Shown here piece after piece: positions 6,426 through 13,334 of a DNA stretch of 18,781 bases (positions within the stretch are counted from its first letter, which is position 1; each line of letters opens with the position of its first letter). This DNA is from Deltaproteobacteria bacterium (GTDB lineage: Bacteria; Myxococcota; UBA796; SXON01): assembly GCA_947483545.1 (NCBI GenBank), contig CANKNP010000058.1, positions 1 to 18,781 of the forward strand. Direction: 5' to 3'. The notes beneath the pieces were generated by a model. That model made no database searches and was not told the DNA's origin. It worked only from the letters and a program-made list of their open reading frames with translations. The position numbers and the translations under genes were made by a program.

Positions 6426-8039
6426 GTGCACGTCGATGACGATGTGCTGACGGAGCGCCCCGCCGCCTGGCCGGACGCCGCTGCCTTGTTGGATGCCCTC
6501 GCCCGCCGCGCGGAGTCCGCCGGGGCCGTGCTTTGCTTTCGGATCCGCGAGGGGTTTGCCCGCGGGGATCGCTCCGGGTTTTTGAGAGCCTTGCAGGTCC
6601 GCGGCCACGAGATCGGCTGGCATTCCCACGGACGTCGCCTCCCTCAGGCTGTCGCCGCGCTCTCGGCAACGGGGGTCGTGAACGCCGCCTCCGTGGGCGC
6701 TCCCGGGCTGGTACAGATCGAGGGCATCGCCGGTGCGCCCCGGTGGCGGTGGCCGAGCCCGCGGGCCCGCGTCCATCGCGCCTTGGCGACCGCGTACGAC
6801 CTCGGCCTGCGCGTCCTCACCGACCGCCGCGTCCACCGGGTCTTTGGTTGGCAAGGCCGCGTGGCCTGGCGTCTCGCCCTCCCTGGCGGCCGCTTCCTGA
6901 CCTCCCTCGACGTCACCGCTGACCCATTCTCCTGGGGCGTCCTGCAGCGCCGGGGCGGTCAGGTCCACCACGCCCGCGGCACCCTGGACTGGCGCGCCCT
7001 CGACGGGTTGATCGCGCGCCGGGAGGCCGAACCACCCCTTGAAATCACACAGTTCTTCGGCGCGACGTTCCACGAGCACAACGTCTGCCCGCTCGGTTCG
7101 CTCACGCCCACCTCGGCCGCCCTCGACGCTTTCTCCCGATTCCTCGAGCTTCGAGGGCCCCAGCTCTGCCGCTCGGCCGAGCTGGTCGATGGCGCTCTCG
7201 ATCCCGGGGAATTCAACAAGCGGGGCCCATCCCCGCGGGGTTCCCCCACCGCGCGGGCGCTCCCGCTTCTTTGGAGCCTCGCCCTTCGCTTGGGCCATGG
7301 GGGCGATCCCATCGAGGTCGTAGTGGGCGACACGGCGGGCGCACCGGAGGCGCAGATGACGGCGGGCGCACCGGAGGCGCGGAAGACGGTCCGCTCCCTT
7401 TGGTTTCACGTGGAACGCCCCCGGGGCGTTGTGCTCGCGGTGCACGGCGGGGTCGGGGGCTGTACGCAGCGGCTCCGCTTTCTGGGCCTCGGCGAGCGCG
7501 CCCTCGCCAGGCTAGGGTGGACCCTCGTGGTCTTTGACCGCACACCGGGTGTGCCCCGCACCCCGGGCAACCCCATCCACGTCCACGACACCCGGGCCGT
7601 GCTCTCCACCGCCCGGGCCCACGCCCTTGCGCTGGGCGTTCCGCTCCGGGTGTTGACCTGGTCCGGGGGCCTGATCCCCGCCGTGGCCACCGGCCTCGCG
7701 GGTGTCCAGCGCCTCGTGGACGTCGAAGGCCCCGTGGACCGCTACTCCCTCGTCCCCCCCAACACCCCCGCGCATGAGCTGACCACCGCCGAGATCTTCG
7801 ACGATGCTCCCTGGGCGGGCCGCGAGGCCCTCGCGGGTCTTGAGGCCTTCGCTGCGGCCGGGGGGGCGTACGTGCGGGTCCAGGGAACCCCCGACCATGT
7901 GCACGGCACCGTCGATCTGCACGCCCGGGCGGGGGTCGCTGCGGCTGAGCGGGGGCGTGCCGGCGCCGGCGTCCTGCTCAGGCTGGATCGGCCCCTCTGG
8001 GCGTGCGGGGAGGGGATTTTGGGGGCGGTGGTGGGGTAG
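6426..8039 (+). CDS. NodB-like polysaccharide deacetylase fused to alpha/beta-hydrolase
   Basis: Two-domain protein of at least 537 aa. Residues 1-255 resemble the polysaccharide-deacetylase (NodB-like) superfamily: an Asp cluster H-V-D-D-D at the end of the first strand (metal/catalytic Asp region), HEIGWHSHGR (61-70; H66, H68 metal-site candidates) and FHEHN (215-219). Residues about 325-537 resemble an alpha/beta-hydrolase: VVLAVHGGVGG (oxyanion loop), nucleophile S413 in LTWSGG, and a late DHVHG (490-494) giving the His. The nucleophile elbow lacks the usual first Gly. GTG 6426 truncates strand one (preceding in-frame residues read KTSVYIEV) and has no ribosome site, so CTG 6402, overlapping the ssb TGA and preceded by GAGGAA, is a likely alternative; an in-frame stop lies at 6384. 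No signal peptide. Inferred role: carbohydrate or ester deacylation. Substrate unknown. Confidence 0.8.
   Translation: MHVDDDVLTERPAAWPDAAALLDALARRAESAGAVLCFRIREGFARGDRSGFLRALQVRGHEIGWHSHGRRLPQAVAALSATGVVNAASVGAPGLVQIEGIAGAPRWRWPSPRARVHRALATAYDLGLRVLTDRRVHRVFGWQGRVAWRLALPGGRFLTSLDVTADPFSWGVLQRRGGQVHHARGTLDWRALDGLIARREAEPPLEITQFFGATFHEHNVCPLGSLTPTSAALDAFSRFLELRGPQLCRSAELVDGALDPGEFNKRGPSPRGSPTARALPLLWSLALRLGHGGDPIEVVVGDTAGAPEAQMTAGAPEARKTVRSLWFHVERPRGVVLAVHGGVGGCTQRLRFLGLGERALARLGWTLVVFDRTPGVPRTPGNPIHVHDTRAVLSTARAHALALGVPLRVLTWSGGLIPAVATGLAGVQRLVDVEGPVDRYSLVPPNTPAHELTTAEIFDDAPWAGREALAGLEAFAAAGGAYVRVQGTPDHVHGTVDLHARAGVAAAERGRAGAGVLLRLDRPLWACGEGILGAVVG
7249..7272 (+). repeat. Dispersed 24-bp repeat, copy 2, inside the fusion ORF
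   Basis: Exact 24-base match to 2041-2064, including GCGGG-CGCT-CCCGC (7253-7266) followed by TTCTTT. It lies in the linker between the deacetylase-like and hydrolase domains, reading in frame as part of a Pro/Arg/Ala-rich segment. Confidence 0.65.
7334..7382 (+). repeat. Tandem AGAPEA-coding repeat (two copies)
   Basis: GGCGGGCGCACCGGAGGC at 7334 and again at 7361 (period 27 bases, nine codons) encodes TAGAPEAQM then TAGAPEARK in the interdomain linker. A 22-base identical copy occurs at 11397-11418 in an unrelated gene. Confidence 0.7.
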
Positions 8040-8044
8040 CAATT

Positions 8045-8061
8045 CTGAGCCCCTCAGTTTT
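8045..8061 (+). terminator. Short candidate intrinsic terminator
   Basis: CTGAG-CCC-CTCAG followed by TTTTG begins six bases after the stop of the deacetylase-hydrolase gene. The stem is only 5 bp, so termination strength is uncertain. Confidence 0.4.
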
Positions 8062-8085
8062 GTTACATCGCCCCGGCGCCCTGCC

Positions 8086-8126
8086 CTCACGAGAGCGTGA
8101 GCGGCCCGCCTTTCGTCTCACGAGAG
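8086..8126. repeat. CTCACGAGAG direct repeat with hairpin
   Basis: CTCACG-AGAG-CGTGAG (8086-8101) is a 6-bp hairpin. Its left ten bases recur at 8117-8126. It sits between two convergent gene ends (8039 and 8163) and may take part in bidirectional termination, but no T-run is present. Confidence 0.4.
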
Positions 8127-8162
8127 TGTCCCCGCGCGTGGCGAGAGAGGGTGAGCACCGGC

Positions 8163-8414
8163 TCAGGGATTGACCACCGGAGCGCGCACCGGCATGGCAC
8201 ACACCGCACCGTCGCTGAAGCCGTCGCTGCCGATGTCGAACCCTCGGTTGAACCGGGAGCGGTAGTTCTCCCAGGCGATCGTCGCCGTCAGTTCGACCAA
8301 CTGTGCGTGCGACAAGGCTGCCTTCAGCGCTGCAACCAAGTCGTCCGGCACATTGGCCGGGGTGCGACACATGGCGTCGGTATACCGCAGCGCGAGCTTG
8401 TCGAGGTCCGAAAA
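8163..8414 (-). pseudogene. 3' remnant of a carboxymuconolactone decarboxylase/AhpD-like gene
   Basis: The translated piece runs from about FSDLDKLALRYTDAM through RTPANVPDDLVAALKAAL and LVELTATIAWENYRSRFNR to GFSDGAVCAMP and a stop. This is the characteristic C-terminal half of CMD-family proteins (HQLVELT...ENYRARFN...GFSEGAVC pattern). About 84 of an expected 180-200 residues remain. The catalytic CxxC/His segment, which lies N-terminal, is gone. Upstream of 8414 the frame stays open but reads through the antisense of the ferritin-like remnant, giving Ala/Ser-rich nonsense. The family call is from remembered consensus, not a search. Confidence 0.6.
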
Positions 8415-8871
8415 GACCGTCCGGTCCGTCGTGCGCGCGCTGATCGACGAGGCGTGTATCGGAGAGGCCATCGGCGCGGCGGAGGCTGCCGCGGCGGCCG
8501 AGGGCTGCCACGACCCGGCGGTTCGTGCTGTGCTGGTGCGCGTCGCCGCGGACGAGACGCGCCACGCCGCGCTGGCCTGGCGGGCGTTGGCGTGGGCGCT
8601 CTCGCTGGCGCCTGAGCTCAGGGTCGAGGCGAAAGCCTGGACTTTCGCGGCGATGAAGGCGGCAGGCGAGCGCGTCATTCCGGAAGGCGTGTCCTACGCA
8701 GCCCACGGTGTGCCTTCTCCCGCCGAGCGCGCCGCCGTGCACCGCGCGGCGTTGCGGGTGATCGTGGAGCCGTGTGTTGCGGTGGTCTTTGGGGCACCCG
8801 CTGGGGCTTCAAGCGTGGCGTCCGTCGTCTCCGATACCCATGTATCGGGAAATGTATCACGTATCAACTGA
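8415..8871 (+). pseudogene. 3' remnant of a ferritin-like protein gene
   Basis: The translation (VVRALIDEACIGEAIGAAEAA, HDPAVRAVLVRVAADETRHAALAW) matches the second helical pair of ferritin-like four-helix bundles: a helix with E in IGEAIG and the iron-type ExxH in DETRH. The first helical pair is missing because sequence to the left of about 8415 is the CMD-like remnant on the other strand. About 150 residues are left. The extreme C-terminus (SDTHVSGNVSRIN) is encoded by the ATGTATC-type repeats, so the 3' end may also be altered. A shorter product from a GTG near 8428 could be made, but there is no ribosome site. Confidence 0.55.
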
Positions 8872-8940
8872 AGCCGGCGCGACCTGAGCTCAAGTCGGTG
8901 GGCAAGGTCATGTATCATGTATCATGTATCATGTATCATG
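8840..8940 (+). repeat. ATGTATC iteron-like cluster 1
   Basis: Single ATGTATC copies occur at 8840-8846 and 8852-8858, with a related CGTATCA at 8860-8866. Four perfect tandem copies follow at 8910-8937, ending in ATG (tract 8908-8940, period 7). It lies in the spacer before the large secreted-protein operon, mostly downstream of the ferritin-like remnant. The unit can form the palindrome TGATACATGTATCA when two copies face each other. Confidence 0.8.
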
Positions 8941-9069
8941 TCGGCCCCGCCCACACCTTGATCCGGGTTCGCGGCACACGGGTACACGCCACGCCTTCGC
9001 CCGCGCGGCGCTCCGGGCGCTCGGCGCGGGAGGTGTAAGCCCCCCAAACGTGTGACGTTGTCCCCGCGT
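8941..9069 (+). promoter_or_regulatory. Upstream region of the secreted-protein operon with GC stem-loop
   Basis: CCCGCGC (9000-9006) pairs with GCGCGGG (9024-9030) around a 17-base loop, directly followed by AGGTG. TTGATC at 8958-8963 could be a -35, but no good -10 follows. No strong Shine-Dalgarno is placed correctly for either GTG 9052 or ATG 9070. Confidence 0.3.
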
Positions 9070-12000
9070 ATGTTCACCCGCCTCCGCCTCCTCACCCTCT
9101 CCGGCCTGCTGTTGCCCGTGCTGGCGCTGGCCGAGACCCCGCCAAAGCCGCCGGTGGCCTGGGTGGTGGAGCGCGCGGAGGTCACGGTCCAGCTCCCCGT
9201 CCAGGCCGGCGACGATCCCACGATCCAGCTCGACTACACCTTCCGTCGTATCGGCACGACCTGGCTCACGCTCTCCTTCGCAGACGGCATCGTCCCCCGC
9301 TCGACGACCGGCCCGTTGAGCCGCTCCTCCCGCGGGTCCTACGTCACGCTCGATCCCGCCGAGGATCGCGTCACCATCACGCTCTCCGGGGTTCTGCCCG
9401 CCTCCGGGCCGGCCAGCGCGCGGCTTCAGCTCCCCGCAGCACCCGAGACCGTCCTGCACGTCGAGAACGCCGGCCAGGACTTCACCGCTGCAGGCTCGTT
9501 GCCCGCCTCCGGCACCGACCGGCTGCTCCCCGCGTCAGGGGTGCTCGACCTCTCCTGGCGACCGCACCAGGAGGCCGCCGTTGCGAGCGCGTCCGCCATC
9601 GTCCGGGCCGAGACCTCCACCGCCGCCTGGGTTCAAGATGGTGCGTTGAACCTTCGCAGTCGCATCCGCTTCATCGTCACCCGTGGCGCGGCCGAGCGCT
9701 TTGAAGTGGACGTCTCGGGGTTGGAGGAGGTCGAGGTCGAGGGCCCCGCGGCGCACACGATCTCGGGGTCTACGCTCGTGCTCACGCCTGCGAATCCCGT
9801 CGAGGGCATGCTCAGCGTCGAGATCACCGCGCGCCGGCCGGTTGTCCAGGGCGTGTTCCCGGCGCCGAGCCCGCTCAACGTGACCCGCACGGAGTCATGG
9901 TACACCCTCGGGAAACCCGACGAAGGCGATGTGGTTCCGTCGGGTGGGAAGGGCATCTCCGCGCGCCAGCTCCCGACCTGGGCGCGCGGCTTGTCCGAGT
10001 CCACGCCCGTCGCCTACTGGTCGAGCGCTCCGACGCTCTCCGCCGGCTCCTTCGAGACCGTGATGGGTCCGGATACCATTGTACAATCCGCCGAATACGT
10101 GGTTACCCAGAGCGAGGACGGTCACATCCTGGCCCGGGCGACCTGGCTCGTGCGCAACGAGCGCAGCCAATACCTTGAGGTCACCCCGCCGCCCGGTGTG
10201 CGTCCGCTGACGGCGCGGGTGTCCGGCCGACCAGCGTTGATCCTGCGCGAAGGCGACACGTTCTACGTCCCGCTCGAAAAATCCATCGAGACGGTCCAAG
10301 GCCTGCTCGCGTTCCCCGTCGAGGTCTCGTGGATCGGCGAGGCGGACCCCTGGGGCGGTCGTCACGAGGAGCGGATCCTACAACTCCCCGCGGTGAACGC
10401 GCCGATTCAGGCGACAAGCTGGGAGGTTCACCTACCGCGCGGGTGGCGGGTGGACAAGAAAGACCAGCCACGGAGCTCGGGTTCGGGCTCGGGTTCGGGC
10501 GCGATTCTCGACGCCGCCAACGAGCAGGCGCGAGAGGCCTGGACCAACGCCATCGAGTCGTACAAGAAGAACGATTTTGTAGACGCTGCGCGCTGGCTCA
10601 ACGCCTCCCGGGGCTACGCCGAGCAGGCCGTCGAGGCCGACGCCGCGACGATGGACAACGTCGGGCGGCTGCAGTCGAACCTCGACGTGCTGTTGCCGAC
10701 GGCCGACAAGCCAGACGCCGACAAGGGCGAAGACGACGTGCTCTCCCGTCGGGTGCGGGATCTCGCGAACGCGAAGACCACCGATGCCCAGATCACCCAG
10801 TCGAAGCTCGAAGAGGAGGCGCGTAAGGCCATCCTGATGGGCGACGATGAAGCCGCCGCGAGCGCACTGGAGGAGGTCACCCGCCTCGCACAGGAGATCT
10901 CGGTCACCGAGCAGAAGGAGTCGAACGAACAATCGGACAAGATGCTGCTCTACACCGAGCAGTTGAACGACTCGAAGGCGAAGTTGGCGAAGAAGTCCAG
11001 CGCCCCGACAAGCTCGAGCCTCGGCGGCATTGGGACCAAGGGCTCGGGGGTCGGCGGCGGGGGCTATGGGAGCGGGTCGGGGAGCAGCTCGTCGCGGGCC
11101 TTCGCGGGGGACGAGCTTGACGAGAATGACGACGGCGTCGTGATGGACGGGGATTCGGATGGGCGTGGGGATGTGGGCGGGGAGGATGCGACTGGGTTGA
11201 AGACGCGGGGCGAGGAGGTTCGGGCGATGCCAGCCGACCAGACCGTCGAGGAGAACGAGCGCGGGTCGCTGTCGGCTCTCGGCTACATGGACGAGGAGCC
11301 CTCCAAGGTCGCGGAGGATCGTCGGCAGGAGGGGCAAAAGTCCAACGACGATGGTTGGGCGGGGGCCGAGCCGGAGCCGGAGATGCCGAAGGAGGAGGCG
11401 GGCGCACCGGAGGCGCAGGGAGCGTACCGAGAGAGCGCTCCGCCGCAGCGTGGTGCGACCAAGCGGAAGCCCGCGGCGATGGAGGCGGACGACGACGAGT
11501 CGGAGCCGGCGATCGCGTTTGGTCGGGACCAACCCACGTCGGCATCGACGGTGCCCGCGGGGCCGATGCCTGCCTCCGCACCGCCGCCCCCGCCCCCGGA
11601 GCCGCCGATGCCGGTGCAAGCACCGGTGGTGACCGCGACGGCGCGGCCGATGGTCCAACCGGCGAGCCCGATGCCGCCACCGGCCCCAGCTTCGCGTGCC
11701 CGCCCTGCGAACGAACCGGTGACCTCGTACGACTCGGAGGAGGTGGACGCGGAGCCCCCCGACGTGCCGATGAGCGGGAAGGATGCCGTTGCTGACGAGG
11801 GCAAGGAGATCCTCTTGGAGAGCACGGTGTCCAGCGGGACGGTGGAGAGCGGGGAGTTTCTGGAGAAGATCCCGACGGGGCGGAGTTACCAGGATGCGGT
11901 GGGGCAGGCGGCGGGGGTCGTAGGCGGCACGCCCCTGAATGAGACCCGCGGCTACCTCCAGAACGAGCCGTCCTGGAGCCCGCCCCCACCCCGGCCCCCG

Positions 12001-13329
12001 GCCCCCGCGAAGACCTTCACCTTCTCAGGCGAGGTCCGCGCCCAGGTCCAAAAGCCGGAGACATCGATCCTGCCGGCGGCGCCCAACGCCACAGCGGGCG
12101 ATGTCGCCGCTCGCGTCCTGGAGATCCAGAGTCTCCGCTCGTTTCTGGATGGTCAGCCGACCAGCCGCTATTCGGCGAGCAGCAAGTTTCGGTTGGCGGG
12201 GCTTTATGTGGCGCAGGCGAACGAAGACTTCACGACGGCCCTCGCGGCCTACCACGCAAGCATCCTCGCATCGCTGAACGGGGGCGCGGAGCCTCCCGCG
12301 GACCAGCCACTCCGCGACTACACACTCGCCGCACAAATGTACAGCGAGATCGTGGCACTCTCCCCAGAGTTCGACCACCTCGCGGATGCCTATCTTCAGC
12401 TCGCCCGGTGCCTCGGCAGGGGTGACAGCATCGCCTACGACCCGGAGGGCGCGCGGACGGCATACGAAGCGCTCGCCGCCCAGTTTTCCGGCACGACGTT
12501 CGCGAACGATGCAAACTTCGCGCTTGGGGAGCATTGGTTCGGTGAGGTCCAGCACGCAAAGCAGCTTCAGACCGCCATTCCCTACTACATGGCGGTGATC
12601 GCCGATGGGCCATCTGGACACAACTACGGAAGGGCGGCGTACAAGCTCGGCTGGGTGGAGTACAAGCTTGATCGCTATGAACCGAGCCTGCGTTGGCTTA
12701 CGCTGGTCCTGAATCTCCCAGCCTCGGACGAGCGCGCTGCCGCAATGCGCATGCTCGCCATCATCTATGCAGACCGTGCATTCGAGACTTCTACCCGCCC
12801 CGTCGATCTCGCGATGGCGCACCTCGCCGCCGTCGGCCACCCGGCTTGGGAGCGCGAGGTCTTGGAGGATCTCGCCTCCAGGCTCATGCAACGGGCCGAG
12901 GGCCCCGAAGCGATCGCCGTTTGGGAGCACCTTCAGGCGCGGTGGCCCCAACTCGCCGCCGACTATCAGGACAGTATCGACGAGGCACACAGCGACAGGC
13001 CCGAACGTTCGCTCGCCGAGTCTGCCCGTGCTGACTCCGAATCCAAACGCGCCGACTACGAAAGCAAGCAAGCCCGCATCGCCGACAAAGCCAAAGCCAA
13101 GCTCGCCCAACGCCAGCAGGTCAGCCGCACCAAGGCCAACGGCTCCAACGGGCCCGACACCCGTGAGCGGCGCAACGCCCTCGTCGTCGAAGCCTCCCCG
13201 CTCACCCCCGCCCTCCCCCTCGACGGCGCGCTGCTGACCCACTCCGCCGCGCTCCTCGACGCTGGCCAGATCCCGACCTTCACCTACACCGTCTCTCCCG
13301 ATCCTTCGTCTGACAATTTCAAGGAGTAG
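9070..13329 (+). CDS. Large secreted multidomain protein with plug-like motif and TPR-like repeats
   Basis: Protein of 1419 aa. Signal peptide MFTRLRLLTLSGLLLPVLALA cleaved before E22. Residues about 25-460 are beta-rich and end in RNERSQYL (362) ... LPAVNAP (439), a signature shared with the next gene. Residues about 475-645 are a charged coiled coil. Residues 650-677 are Gly/Ser-rich (GGIGTKGSGVGGGGYGSG), like glycine motifs in AgmX/GltJ-type myxobacterial proteins. Residues 690-880 are acidic then Pro-rich. Residues about 927-952 (GEFLEKIPTGRSYQDAVGQ, then AAGVVGG) resemble TonB-dependent receptor plug-proximal sequence, but no barrel follows. Residues about 1010-1310 are TPR-like, and a Lys/Ala/Ser helix precedes the C-terminus. 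ATG 9070 gives the best signal peptide; GTG 9052 is an alternative. Probably periplasmic or envelope-attached; function unknown, possibly assembly or motility related (inference). Confidence 0.85.
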   Translation: MFTRLRLLTLSGLLLPVLALAETPPKPPVAWVVERAEVTVQLPVQAGDDPTIQLDYTFRRIGTTWLTLSFADGIVPRSTTGPLSRSSRGSYVTLDPAEDRVTITLSGVLPASGPASARLQLPAAPETVLHVENAGQDFTAAGSLPASGTDRLLPASGVLDLSWRPHQEAAVASASAIVRAETSTAAWVQDGALNLRSRIRFIVTRGAAERFEVDVSGLEEVEVEGPAAHTISGSTLVLTPANPVEGMLSVEITARRPVVQGVFPAPSPLNVTRTESWYTLGKPDEGDVVPSGGKGISARQLPTWARGLSESTPVAYWSSAPTLSAGSFETVMGPDTIVQSAEYVVTQSEDGHILARATWLVRNERSQYLEVTPPPGVRPLTARVSGRPALILREGDTFYVPLEKSIETVQGLLAFPVEVSWIGEADPWGGRHEERILQLPAVNAPIQATSWEVHLPRGWRVDKKDQPRSSGSGSGSGAILDAANEQAREAWTNAIESYKKNDFVDAARWLNASRGYAEQAVEADAATMDNVGRLQSNLDVLLPTADKPDADKGEDDVLSRRVRDLANAKTTDAQITQSKLEEEARKAILMGDDEAAASALEEVTRLAQEISVTEQKESNEQSDKMLLYTEQLNDSKAKLAKKSSAPTSSSLGGIGTKGSGVGGGGYGSGSGSSSSRAFAGDELDENDDGVVMDGDSDGRGDVGGEDATGLKTRGEEVRAMPADQTVEENERGSLSALGYMDEEPSKVAEDRRQEGQKSNDDGWAGAEPEPEMPKEEAGAPEAQGAYRESAPPQRGATKRKPAAMEADDDESEPAIAFGRDQPTSASTVPAGPMPASAPPPPPPEPPMPVQAPVVTATARPMVQPASPMPPPAPASRARPANEPVTSYDSEEVDAEPPDVPMSGKDAVADEGKEILLESTVSSGTVESGEFLEKIPTGRSYQDAVGQAAGVVGGTPLNETRGYLQNEPSWSPPPPRPPAPAKTFTFSGEVRAQVQKPETSILPAAPNATAGDVAARVLEIQSLRSFLDGQPTSRYSASSKFRLAGLYVAQANEDFTTALAAYHASILASLNGGAEPPADQPLRDYTLAAQMYSEIVALSPEFDHLADAYLQLARCLGRGDSIAYDPEGARTAYEALAAQFSGTTFANDANFALGEHWFGEVQHAKQLQTAIPYYMAVIADGPSGHNYGRAAYKLGWVEYKLDRYEPSLRWLTLVLNLPASDERAAAMRMLAIIYADRAFETSTRPVDLAMAHLAAVGHPAWEREVLEDLASRLMQRAEGPEAIAVWEHLQARWPQLAADYQDSIDEAHSDRPERSLAESARADSESKRADYESKQARIADKAKAKLAQRQQVSRTKANGSNGPDTRERRNALVVEASPLTPALPLDGALLTHSAALLDAGQIPTFTYTVSPDPSSDNFKE
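11397..11418 (+). repeat. Third copy of the AGAPEA-coding 22-mer
   Basis: Identical over 22 bases to 7334-7355, here encoding EAGAPEAQ in the acidic/Pro-rich linker of the large secreted protein. Same reading frame as in the other gene. Confidence 0.7.
13321..13326 (+). promoter_or_regulatory. Strong Shine-Dalgarno overlapping the previous gene's end
   Basis: AAGGAG immediately precedes the TAG stop (13327-13329) and lies eight bases before ATG 13335. It sets the start of the second secreted-protein gene and indicates translational coupling. Confidence 0.8.
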
Positions 13330-13334
13330 CCCCG

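Noticed and set aside
5374..6669. Upstream extension of the response-regulator frame to 1039 codons
   Set aside because: The extra 432 codons read through the structured spacer and the antisense of the ssb glycine linker as Ala/Thr/Pro low complexity. The receiver domain begins exactly at GTG 5373.
8163..8678. Intact 171-codon CMD-like gene
   Set aside because: Only the last 84 codons or so are CMD-like. The first half is antisense of the ferritin-like remnant, with Ala/Ser/Thr-rich composition.
8908..8940. CRISPR-like array
   Set aside because: The units are 7 bases and directly tandem with no spacers, so this is a microsatellite or iteron tract, not a CRISPR.
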